Shown one piece after another: positions 22,605-34,260 of a stretch of DNA of 64,000 nt; the first letter of the stretch is position 1; each line of letters starts with the position of its first letter. This DNA comes from Phoma sp. XZ068 (taxonomy: Eukaryota; Ascomycota; Dothideomycetes; Pleosporales; Didymellaceae): positions 620,001 through 684,000 of the forward strand of contig RBKR01000004.1 of the NCBI GenBank assembly GCA_004835665.1, given 5' to 3'. Below the pieces are notes generated by a model. It saw only the letters and a list, made by a program, of their open reading frames with translations. It made no database searches and was not told the DNA's origin. The position numbers and the translations under genes are program-made.

Positions 22605-25363
22605 TTACGCAAGCTCAAAAGACTCGCTCGTCCACTGAAAGGCGATGTTGAGCCTACGTCCATAGTGCCTGGCCACCTCAAATGGGAGCTTGTTGCCTGG
22701 GTGGGGCTCGTGAAACTGAATAGACCGCACGGCCACCGAAGGAGGTGGAGTGAAATGCCAGGCAGATGAACGCAGCTTCTCAGCACCGAAGCCTGTGGAG
22801 ACCATAGCGTGAAGGAAGTCACGCCAAGCGATTTCTCCGGGCTGATTGGGTGAGTCCCGCGAGTGGAGCAGAGTTCTGAATACCTTGAGTGAGCGCTTGT
22901 CGACCTTGAGGACATCCCGAGGGGATGGTGGACGGGTAGTCAATAGGCTAGCCTTTACTTCTCCATTCTGAGCCATCGCAACACCTTTAGTCTTGCTCTT
23001 GGACTTTGCCAGGAGGGCCGTCTTAGCAAAAGCTCCAGTCACCTGCTTGTTGACTTCGTGAGTATGTTCCCAAAGTGCAGTAAATTCCACGCTCGAAGTT
23101 TGTGAGCCTTTAGAAATCTTAGTATCATCAGATGGCGCCACCCATGGCTGTGTTCTCATCAGAGGCGTTCACCTATGATGTGCTTGACTAGGGCGCTCGG
23201 TGTCGTACGAACAACCCGCAACCAGTGATTACTAGCTCCCCTCCAGAAGGCATCCAATGCAGCTTCAGCTGATCTCATTTTCTCGACTTTGGCACGCGTT
23301 GGGCGCTCATGGGTTGGGTACGTGAACTTGCCATCCCGTGGACTGCAAAGGTTGTACAGTTTTCTCTCCTCAAATCTTTCTGGGTGGGTATTGATACAAC
23401 CCCAATGCCTAAAGAGCGTTTCGTACCGGGCTGCGAAATCGAGCTTACGCTCCTCGATGTCGCTCTCGATCTTGTGAGCCCAAGGCTGGAACTGGTGCAA
23501 CTGATGAAGGCATTCCGCAAGATAGACAATCGCGATAAGCTCTTAGCCATATGAGCTGACACAAGAGCTTTTGCCTGGGAGTCAGTTTGCATCAGACGCT
23601 CAAATTCGTCCATTAGAGCATGCACCGTGAAACAGTCTCGAGCTGCACGATCGCAGAGAGCTTCTCTCAGATGCAAAAGACGCTTCAGGCTAACATTTCC
23701 CTCATGCAACTCAATACTGCACACGTGGAATATCCGCAGGTTGGGGCCGACTGGATTGGCTCGATAGTGGTATGGGCGGAGTGGCGGCGACGCACGAAAC
23801 TCGATATTAATATCAGCTATTTGGTTTAGCATGATTGATTCAAGAAAGAACCGCAGTTCTGCGACTTTCTCGTAAAGCTCTGTTGGTAGATCTTTCTCGA
23901 CTGAGATCTCTGCAGAGTATTTCGATCGGAGATCTTGTACCTGATGGATGCGTTGGAGGATCTCGTCCCAGATAAAGACCAGACAGTGCGCATCTGAAAC
24001 CATGTGTCGTATTGTCTTGTTATAAAGAGGGAAGTCCGATGCATGTGGGTGTGTGTGACCGAATTTGTCGAGAATGAGCTCACAGCGATGCTCACGATAC
24101 TCTTCGGCAGTGCGAGCGAAATAGCCCGGGTCGTCACGCAACGTCCATGCGTGGTCAATAGCCTCAGACCTCTGGCCACTGACAATGGCTTGCAGACGTC
24201 CAAGGTCTAGCTGGCAAGGCAGCTGATAGGGAGCTTCTCTCGCAATGATCTCCAATCTTTCCAATCACTTTATCCTGATCTGATAGCCTCGCAGGCTCAG
24301 GAAGCGCGGGCGGTAGCTCAGTCCAATCTATGTCATGCAGAATCTGGACGACGCAGGAAACGAGGAACTTCATGACTGTGGTCTGTATGTTGAGAATCTG
24401 TAAACCATGTTCGAAATGTACTGTTCGGCCAGCTCGAATAAACTCGGAGGCCTTCATTTCGTCTGTCCACTCGATCCAAGCACCGTACGTCACGGGATCA
24501 GTACCTCCAAGGAAATCGATAGTGGATTTGCTGTCCATGAGCGCAATAAATTCCTTGCGAGCCTTGTACAACGGCGCGAGCTCAAGGTCAGAGTAAGCAA
24601 ACTTGATAGGGTGGTTTCGGCCGCGTGAGTTGAGGAAAATAAGGAGAGCCTTGGGTTTTAGGAGGTCCTCAAGGTTGATGTATGGCGTAATGAATGAGGG
24701 CATATCGCGTTCTCTTGGCTGGCCTCCTTCTCTGAAAAAATATGCCATGTCTGGCCGGTGTTCTCCAGGCATATGAGGCCATGCTCTGAGCAGGATCTCT
24801 TTCCTCCGGGATCGTGTTTCTTTCAGCCAGCGTGATTGAACAAGGCCTTCGTATGGCTTCAAGACTGTGCGCAATTTCTCCCAGTAGCCCAGGAGCTCCG
24901 CCACAACGGCCTGTGACTTTTTTTTCTCCTCTTGAATATCCCGCTCGGCCAATCCTAATTCCCGCGCAATTTTCGCCGACCTTTGGAGTACTCGTTCGTA
25001 TGAGTTGGTCTTGGGATAGAGATAGTCGAGTTGCCCTTGATAAACGATTGCCAGCATCTCTGCACTATGGTCGCCACAAGAGGCAAGTTTGTCCAGGTCG
25101 TTTGAGAATCTGGCCATTATAGCGTTCTGTTTATCCTTTGAGAGCGCAGCGAGAGCAGTCGTGACGTTATCTTCGCCTTGCGAGGCAATGGTGGCCAGTT
25201 GCTTGGAGAGGTCGTCCATTTTGTCAACTGGGGCATTGTTTGCAGCTAATGTACGCTGTTTCTCTTTATCTGACATGGTCATGTCAGAATTGAGGGTGTC
25301 AGCTTCATGCAGTGACGCGAGCTGCGCAGACAGATTCGGAGCGGAGCGACGACCAGGCGCCAT
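22605..25363 (-). pseudogene. frameshifted copy of a large fungus-specific protein family
   Basis: Reading the minus strand from 25363, four consecutive frames together make one protein of about 900 residues: 25363-about 24270, 24270-about 23520, 23520-about 23165 and 23165-22605. The sense continues across each junction but the frame changes by one base, and no canonical intron of normal length fits the second and third breaks. A 45-nt GTGATT..CAG intron is possible at the first break but has no branch point and would delete sensible sequence. The N-terminal half contains RRKEILLRAWPHMPGEHRPD and YINLEDLLKPKALLIFLNSR, which I recall from a family of unnamed proteins expanded in filamentous ascomycetes. 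The C-terminal end (WRDFLHAMVSTGFGAEKL, then IQFHEPHPGNKLPFEVARHY and GRRLN) is a compact module. It is either a decaying copy or, less likely, an assembly with indel errors. The neighbouring genes are intact, which favours decay. Confidence 0.75.
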
Positions 25364-28300
25364 CGGGCTCTAGTGTGGTGTCAGCAATGTTGAGGCTATG
25401 GCGAGAACCAACACGAATACTTTGAGAGAGAGCGCGGGGTGTTGAAGGAAATTATATGGAGGCGGTGGCCAAGGTAGCCGCCTAAGTGAAGGTGAGAGTG
25501 AAAAGACTAGTAGGGCGAAGTGACGCAGGAAATGTACGAACTGGAAGCTTCTGGGATTGTGCGAGATCGCTTAGATCCTGATCGTAGTAGGTTCCTTTTT
25601 TGCATTTCGGCTTGATGCATATCGGCTCTATGCGTCAGTGCAGGATGCAACAATTGACTTGCAACAATTCTCGTGCTTCGCTGTACCACGCCTAACTCGA
25701 GACAATTCACTTATTTTTTCAATGATTTGCTATCCATGTCTTCCCTAACATTGAACATTTACAGTCAAGGATAACTTTTTCTCCGATTAGAACCCGCGAT
25801 GTGATGGAAGGTGCGAGATATAACAAAACGTTGGACATAAAGGTCTCAAAGCGATATCAGCTGCCTAGAGTAAATATTAAAGCCCTTATTCTATCTTCAA
25901 CAGGTGCGACAGAGCAGCAGAATGTTAAGTATTCCTTGCGTTTCGCCGGAATCATGTTTCTGCAGAAGCATCCAAACAGCGTACAAATGTTCTCCAGCTC
26001 TTTGTCCCTTGCGGTGGCAAGCGTATTTGCCTATACGCGAAGCACGACGGCCTCCTTACAAGATCCACACTGCTGCTAAGAATGAGCCCGCAGGCCTGGC
26101 GAAGATTACCAAGGCATATTTAGTGTCTGTACGAGGTCCAAGCCTACGAGCTCGAGGAAGAACCACGTTTGAACAAACGATTACGGCAGGATAGCAGGAA
26201 GCAATGTTTTCAAGTCAATTCGATGAAGGTCGAGCTCATGTAAATGCTGCAGTTGAGGTCACTTATACTCTTGTCGATTTGGCTCTGAATTGAGCAATTG
26301 ACGTGGTGAGCAGCTATTGTATGCCTAAGGACCTCGTACAAAAAGCAAGTCATGCTCGCCGTTCTTTTGGAATTTTCGGCACCGAAAGCCCTTAATAAGC
26401 TCTGACTTGAAACTTCTTTCTCGACCACAATTCTTAAGACATAGCTCGGGTATTCGCGCAAAACCTATACATGAGCTCTGCCACATCCTCACAGGCGGAT
26501 TTGAGCGCACAGAGACGCCCTATGTTAGCGATCACAGATACCCGATACCCGCGAATCCATGGCTATAGCGTCAAACGGTCCGTACCTAGTCAGTTGAGAG
26601 ACTGAGTAGCACCCCGGGAGCCAGGTCAAGGTTCGAGAAGGCCTGGGTAAGGGCGTACGGACTGCTGGAACCTTGTTTTTCGGAGGCTAAGAGATCGTCG
26701 AGCTTCTCAGAAAGAATATTGGCAATACATTCTGAGAGACTCTCGAGGGCCTAGTCTGCATGTGGAAAATGTGGGTGTCAGGCACTGGACGTGCATCGTC
26801 TCCCGGCAGACTTCCAAGGTTACCTCTGAAACTGCCTCGCAATATCCTGCTCCACAGTGTCCCGATAGCCTCGCCGAGAGGACTCTTGGTATGCTTTGAT
26901 TTCAGAGAAGATCTTGTCTCAACTTCAAGAGCGGTCCTAGCTCGTGGTCGGAAGCGCAACATTGAAAGGGGCATGGCGTGTACGCGCGTCCAAGAGAACC
27001 CACGAGAAGATCGGTGCAGTCGTGTCTTCAGAAACTCCGGCGAGGAAACGCATACTGTGTGGAGCTTTCCTAACATATTTGGCCTCAAAAATGCATTGGC
27101 CTATACTTGGACGATGATTCGAAGGGGCCCTAGTCAATGCTCGTGAAAGGGTCGCTTTGCGCTGCGAGATGTTGATGTTTGGCGATCGTTTGCGGATGAG
27201 AGATCCTAGGTGAACAACAGCGAGATCGGTTCAACTCCAGACGGCGGTGATATCCGATGCCTAACTTTCCTACGTATTGTGGTCGCACGGATCACTTCCG
27301 GTACTACCGTAGTATTGGCGAACATGCTCGTACCGACTAGAAATATGCTCTATTAAAATCAAACCTTCGGCTATTGTACCCGTTCGCAGAGCTTTGCGCA
27401 AGCTGCCGAGGCTTCGGGTTCGGCCATCAACTTAGGCCCGTTCAGCCGCCGACGGGAGTCATTTGAGGGATCCACACCCGAGGGCATGGTATTGTCACAG
27501 GGTAATGTGTGTGACGACAAGTTGTGATGGTCGTGTAGGTTGATGTTGTGTTTGTCGGAAAGGCAGCGAGCTGATTCCCAAATGGACAATCGTGCCTCAA
27601 GCGAAGAGCTGGCATTGTCGGGCACCAAATGCAGTGAAGACGGCCAGTTTGAGTTTCTGAAACTGAAAGCTTGCTTAAATTGACCCCAAGGTAGCAGATA
27701 AAGTGGAGCCATCAAGCTGCTCCTACGCGGAGAAGCTTGGGGTTCATTAAAAAATGTGAGCGGAGGAGCGCGAAAAGCTAGCCCTAGGTTCTGTACTGGT
27801 GTATTCGCGTCAGTCAAGTCGTTTGGGCAAATATGGACGAGTCTTTTGCAAGAGATAGGACCACGAAGCCTTGAAAAAAACATACAGCAACAAGCAGACG
27901 TTGCTTCAGAGCGGTATGAACTCTAGAGGCGGTCCAGTCAAGAGCCAGGCCGATAGCACTCACGATGACCTTGCTCACTCACTTCATACCAACTTGGTTC
28001 TTGCGATACCATCTCCTTTATTTCCACTCATTCGTCCTCGTCTAGCTCTTTTGATGTGATAGCTTACACATTCTTCAACCAACCCCGTGTCCTTGCAGTT
28101 ACACAGCCCTTGTTCACGCCTAGCGAACCACCTTTCCATTACGTTTTAGTCTGCCGGTGGCCTTTGAACTGCAGGGAAAGGTAGGCAGTAATGATGTTAG
28201 TAGGGCGATATCAAGGCCCATAGACCGAAATCCAACCACGTAATTAAAGCCAATAAGAAGTTTGTCACGGAGGTTGACTTGTTCAGTACTAGAGCAAATG

Positions 28301-31061
28301 GTAATGAATGACAAGACTGCTGGCAGGTCCCTTCCTAGGCTGTGGACTGCAGAAGGTTTTCCTCTGTCAGCGAGAAATCGTATACTCGCGACTTTCGTAA
28401 TCGTTACTCGCGCTCAATGTCCGTATCAGTTGCTAGTAGGCGCGCAATCTGGAGGAACAGGCGGTGAGATAATCTCTACAAAGTTGACGGCTAGGTACAT
28501 GCCTCGATATCAAAGTCGAAAACCATGCTGCAGAAGGTGCAAACTGCTCCAATGGGAGCTGCTTCCGCTAGAAATCACGATGGTCTCAAAGTCTGGATCC
28601 ATGTACCGTGCCGCTCTGTACTACGCGGAACCGCGATAACAATCTCCGCAGGACGCGAGCTAGGGCAGCCCTACGATGTGGGAAGGGACGGCTTCCCCAG
28701 ATGAGGCAATGGAGCTGTCCGGGGAAAGCGGAGAAGAAGGAACCTTGGAAGGGCACGGAAGCTGCTAGGGTGACGCCAACGCACGAAACACTTTGTATGG
28801 CCGAGAGTGCTGTGACAGGGGCCAAATCTTGACAGTTGTGTCAAACATCACCCACCGCTTCCTATTTGATATCGCGAAAGGACAATACGAGAACAAGGTT
28901 CCTCTTGGCTCAGCATTGTACGACAGAATCTGCCGAGGCAACGTCCGGAAGGAGTGCCCCACGGCATCCTGGAGCCCACAAATGAATAACGATGCTTCCC
29001 GCTACCAGGATCATGGTCGGACGATTTGCGCAAAGAGCGTGAAGCTGCAGACGATGCGCTGTGCTGTCTCTTGTTTCGACAAATATGACAATTTGCTGTG
29101 GTGAGGCGTGATGGCGCCGAGCTGTAACCATGATTCGTGTTTTGGGCGAGCACAACAGACGAAGCCGGTTCCAGCAGAGGAGGTTCAGTGACAGGTCACT
29201 TCTTCACCCGGGTCCTTGCCGGTTCCATGGAATTCAACGTACCAGGGGCGGACCGTTAAGGAGTGGGTTGATTTGCTGGGTGACGGCTGCGGGCACGAGC
29301 GTTCATCCAATGCCCTTCGCGAAGCCTCATTGCAGGAACAAATTCGCCCGTGTCGCGCAACTACTTTCGCACAACACAATGCTTTGACGAGATCTTCTTT
29401 AGTTGTCCACTACAAGGTGTTGACCAGGTACGACATGTTTGTTAAGCTCCCTGGGCGAATTGAGAGGCACACAGCTGTCGGCGCTGTCGTTCAAGACGGC
29501 GGAAGACCTCCGTGAATGATTGCCAGCCAATTCCAGGCGCCTCGTTTATGGAGTCTGCCAGCCAGCCGGGTCCGGGGAATGCATTCCGTGGCCCACATTT
29601 CCCCATCCCACTGCGGCAAGCCTCGCGTGGGATGATGGGATAACGCGATCGAGAAGCGGTCAGAGAATGACTTGGCTTCCTCCCGGCACATCACGGCTGT
29701 TTGATTTTCCTTGCTTGATAGAGCGAGAATTCGTGTCCCACGTCAGTCAGGCGAAGCTATTGATGGCATCCGCGGACGCCTCCCAGTATTGAGTTGCCTC
29801 ATCCCGTCTGTGATATCGCGCTCATCAGCAAGGCCTCACTAGAGACACGCGTGGGAGACCACCGCATACGGCACCAAGTCATGTCATACCGTTTTCATCT
29901 CATGCAGACTCGCCTCTGCATACCTCAAACAAGCCGGTGGTGACAGGAGCGACCCCAGACGCCATGAAGTTTACTCCCTGGAAGGTTTGGGCGTGGGGTG
30001 GGACCTGCTCCCATGTGCAACAACGGATCAGAGCAAGGAGCGCAACCGTCCGCTTCCCCGTTCGCACCGGCGCTTTTCACTGCTGATACACTTTCCTTTT
30101 CGCTCAAAGCGTCTTTGCTTTCCGGTCCAAGCAGCCCAATCTATGCGAGTCAGGACTCGGCGGTGAATGGCGAATTGCTATAAGAGAAGACCTTCCCCTT
30201 GCGCGCCGTCATCCTCAGATCACAAAGCAATTCTCAGCATCATCTCACCCCTTACACATTGCACTGTTCATCAGCCCCTGTGCCGTACACAACCGTGCTT
30301 ATCAGCCCTTTCTTGTTGACGCAATCTGTCCAAACATTCCCACCGTTTGGCTTTAGCCTTGTAACCCTCGCTTCGAACTTGAACAACCATTCGCAGCTAC
30401 ACGTATCACTCTGCCAACCAAAACACGTTTCTGCACATCCACACATTTGTTGGAGAAGCCTAGAAAACCAAGTAAGCCTCACCTGCAGCCCTCTCTAAAC
30501 TTATCGCCAATCCGGGGACTCCGCCATGCAGCCGGTACCAGCCCTGGCATCTGGTTCGCAACGCCAACTCATTCGCATGCACACATCGCCGTCCCTGTCG
30601 CAATCCCGCGCATTCAATATTAAATCTGACTCACCCCTCGCAGCTACCCTTTCCGGCTCGCAGCAATAGTACACCTCAGCCTCGGAACATAAACAGCTTG
30701 CCTCGCCAATACTGCCAGCGAAGACACCTATTCTCCGCTCCCGAGACAACTCAGACCGTCTTTGCGCCTTTCGCCGTAGATACGATTTGACACTTCAGCT
30801 TGCATTATCGTGGCAGTTTGAATCCAGCTCTACTCCGGTCTATTTAGTCGCATTGCCCGATCGAAACTGACTTGCTCGTTACGGGTCTCAACTCAAAGTT
30901 TCAGCAACCAACTCCCAAATTAAGCACTCCTGTCTCACCTGGATTCAGAACAGCTTCTAGCATCGTCACCATAAGTCAACGCTGATTACCACGACTCAGT
31001 CGACACCAACATTCACTATTCATTCTACAACTTCCCTCCTCAAATCAACAACACATCAATA
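25364..31061. other. 5.7-kb gene-poor interval
   Basis: No gene is supported on either strand. A minus-strand frame of 170 codons at 27371-27883 (with SSLMAPLYLLPWGQFKQAF) reads somewhat like protein and could be a relic or terminal exon, but I found no upstream exon or domain. Between 28.1 and 29.8 kb only short frames occur. From about 30.2 kb to 31.06 kb the plus strand is strongly C/T/A-rich, as in a long fungal promoter and 5' leader for the small gene at 31062. Confidence 0.5.
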
Positions 31062-31280
31062 ATGCCTTCCACAACTTTCAACCCGCGCCAGCGCCTGTCC
31101 ATCCTGACCAACTCCACACTCGGCCATGATGTCAGCGCTGCATTCAAGGCCTCGTGCGGCTCTTCGACCCAAGAGCGCTCACAGGTGTACGGCGAGACAG
31201 CCGCACCACCTCCAAGCCCTATCGACTTCTCCTTCCCAAGCACACCAAAGGAAGACAGGCGGGGAAGTGAGTCGAACTGA
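31062..31280 (+). CDS. small Ser/Pro-rich protein, 72 residues, hypothetical
   Basis: The frame starts MPSTTFNPRQRLSILTNSTL and ends EDRRGSESN. There is no signal peptide, membrane segment or known domain. Support comes from a good start context (ATAATGCC) after a long pyrimidine-rich leader and from an even protein-like composition with an SPIDFSFPSTP motif. A consensus donor GTGAGT sits in the last codons (31266-31271), with a CACTGAC branch and TTTAG acceptor near 31378, so the true C-terminus may lie in a second exon; the frame after that join stays open to about 31540. I cannot decide between the two forms. Confidence 0.5.
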   Translation: MPSTTFNPRQRLSILTNSTLGHDVSAAFKASCGSSTQERSQVYGETAAPPPSPIDFSFPSTPKEDRRGSESN

Positions 31281-34260
31281 GCTGCCACCTAGCTCTTCGG
31301 CACTGGCGCAACACGCCGCATTTCACTGGCACTGACGACTGCACCTTTCTTCTTTCGACTCATTTGTTGGCATTTAGCGAGCGTTGATGCTTGGTTTTGG
31401 CATGGAGTTCGCGACGGATTCGGGATCTGCGGACATTACATTCTGGGAAGCGCGTTGATCGCTGCTATGATCACGCTTTCATCACATTTTTCGATTCTTT
31501 TGTATAACATTTTCTCCTTTGTTCAGGTCCAGAATAGATAGTGACCTCCCGCGAGCGCACAAGTACTTAGTACGAAATGCAACATTTTCATCCTATCACA
31601 TTCACATTTACTATCATTCGCTTTGAATTCGTATCTCGTATCCTCCCCCCTCTACTACATGGTTAATCTTCAGGGATGTCAGGGACACTAATTTGCCGCG
31701 TCAGTCTTTGTACCCCAAACATTCCTCACGGCACCCTCGACGGTGTCAGCTTAGTTCCTATGCTACTTGCCATCCCTTCCGCCTCACACTCTCCCAAAGC
31801 CGAAAACTCGCCGTACCTTCCGTTCCCAATTCTCCCAAACACGGTGTGGCGCACGGTCCGCGCCGTCGGCTCCGCACTGCGTCTGTCAGACCTTTGACGT
31901 GAAACGGTCGGAACCTCGCGATTTGCATCGTGCTATTCTTGGTGTTCAAGTCTCTCTTCTTCAATGCGGACGAAACGGACCGAAGTAACCACGCGTCTAT
32001 CTTCTCGAAGCTGTCTGATGTCAGCCTCACAAGGGGAAAGTGTCTCAAGCCCGGGATTGAGTCGGTGGTAAATGCTACCCTAGTCGGCGCCCGAGATGGC
32101 TTGTGTGTAAGGCACCTTCTATATTCCATACGCGTCAATGTAACTGTATCTTGGGTATTCGGAAATTGCATGTTCAAAATAAGCTTCCTCTGAAACATAA
32201 AAGCCCACAAACGATATATTCCTCGTCTCGATCGGGTTATTGCACAATACTACATCGTTCACGACCTGCATCCTACTCCTTGGCTCAAGGATGCATATTA
32301 TCAGTACTAACTGGCCGGCTAACAGCCCGATTTAGTCTTTCCTGGACGTCCTCCGTCTTAGTCGCAATTATTGCAATGTTCCTGGTTAGTTCCTCCTCCA
32401 TTCTCCACAAGTGTGTCAGCGATTGCAATATCTTTGTAAAGCTCACAAAATAACGATATTCACTCACAGATTAACTCTCCCGCAGCACGTCTCCACAGAT
32501 CATGAATTCGTCTAGATTTATCTGCTCAGTCTGAATAGTGATGCTGTATCTCCACCTGCTATATGTAGCGCTCCGAGCAGCTGGACTGTCTATCTCGACC
32601 TTTATGCATGACGATCTTTGTGTGAGTAGAACTTTATACGTGTATATTGGTTGAGCTACGTGCACAGTGCTTTCCGGGGAAAGATCATCGGCAAACTGCA
32701 TGTTCGCGAGGCGTTCATCTTGCCCTCGTATGCTTTCTTCGGTGATCACGCTCCACCTCCCTCCACCGATCTCACAAACCTTCAGGAATTGGCCGAGAGA
32801 ATTGGAGAATTAGGTGCCGTTCCCACTGCGAGTAATATCGGACGCGATACTCGAGGCATTCATAGTCGTTTCATTTTCTTGCATGTGTACTATTACTGTA
32901 CTCCATACAAATTGGCACCTACTACTGCAACAATAAGTCTTGCTATCGTCCTATTCGCATCGTCAAAAGTATACTTGCGCACGGTTTACAAATTCTACCG
33001 GCATCTCATGTTTCAACTATCTTGTCGCTGCCAAACCATACCAACAAATCTTCCAGTGCCACTCATACGATCTGGCCCATCTGTGACAGTACCAAATGAT
33101 CTTGATATCAATATCAAGCATACGAAATGAATTGAGCCCTTCAGCGAAGAAGTCAAGACTACGTGCACACGTCTTTTTCCCATTCCACCATCAAAGCGCA
33201 TTCTCAACAGGGAAGAAATATTATGTGGTTCCAGACTATCAGCTTTGCAGCAGTAAGCATGATGTTGTTGAGCACTAAAGACGTGGGGTTGTGTTGGCTT
33301 GATACAGCCTATAACTCGCCTAGGTATATTGCAGCTATAGTTTCAACAGTACGCTTTCTGCCGTCATCCAGGCCTGGGGTATAGCAGCTGATCCTTACAT
33401 TTGAAAATTACCTTTGGTGGTACATGCGTTGAAGGCGCTGTACACCGTTTATTGACCATGAACGTCTGCGTTTCTGCTTATGTCGTCGCACAGTCCCTGG
33501 ACATGTCGAGTTATCGGTATGGTATATTCCGTTGAACTTACTGCCTTGCTTTGCGACGATGTGGTATAATCTACGTTGACGAGGTATTGAAATCACCGTT
33601 GTAACATGCCAGTGAGGGGTTACATGCAAGGCACCGATGACAGATGCACATCGGTCGATCTAGTATTCATGCTGCATACCACTGCGTCAATACTTGAGTC
33701 CCCGCATAACCACACACGCGTAGGGTAAAGTCTGGAGCTCAAGACTGTGCTGCTTCAAAGCACTTAGACAGGTAATTGCGGACGGAGCCCTCGTCCTCTC
33801 AAATCTACACATGGCACTCGAAGTATCACTAGCAAGCAGCCTGATTCTGGTCCAAGAGGGCATAAGGCGCATGTAGCATATTTCCAGGCCTTGACTTGCA
33901 ATACATTAACATCACTACATCACATCCACCACATTCAAACAAAGAGACCATTTAAAAGAAGAGTAAGATTACGCCTACACCCATCATCAATAGCCAATTG
34001 CAATCCAACACAATACCAATCATTCATCTCATCTCTCGTCTATCGTCTTGGGGGGTATACAAAATGCCAAACAGATTCGTACATATTGACCCATGTTCCA
34101 TCCATACGTAGGTAGGTAGGTACTCCACCGGAAATACATAGTCCGGGGTTATCCAATCCACATTGCACATCATATTATATCCATATCCAATTCTCGTTCT
34201 CGTTCTCGTTACACATTGACATGCCAGCGCATGGCCAGACAAGGTAGGGTACTTGCTTGC
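31281..34260. other. 3-kb interval without a supported gene
   Basis: Open frames here are short and lack domains. The 3' part (33.9-34.26 kb) is the likely 3' UTR of the minus-strand coiled-coil gene; the 5' part may hold a second exon or the 3' UTR of the small gene at 31062. Confidence 0.55.

Noticed and set aside
24223..24267. 45-nt GTGATT..CAG intron to repair the first frame change of the broken family member
   Set aside because: No branch point, weak donor, and it would remove protein-like sequence; it also cannot help the other two frame changes.
27371..27883. 170-codon minus-strand frame with protein-like stretches
   Set aside because: No upstream exon, domain or start context found; kept only as a possible relic in the gap description.
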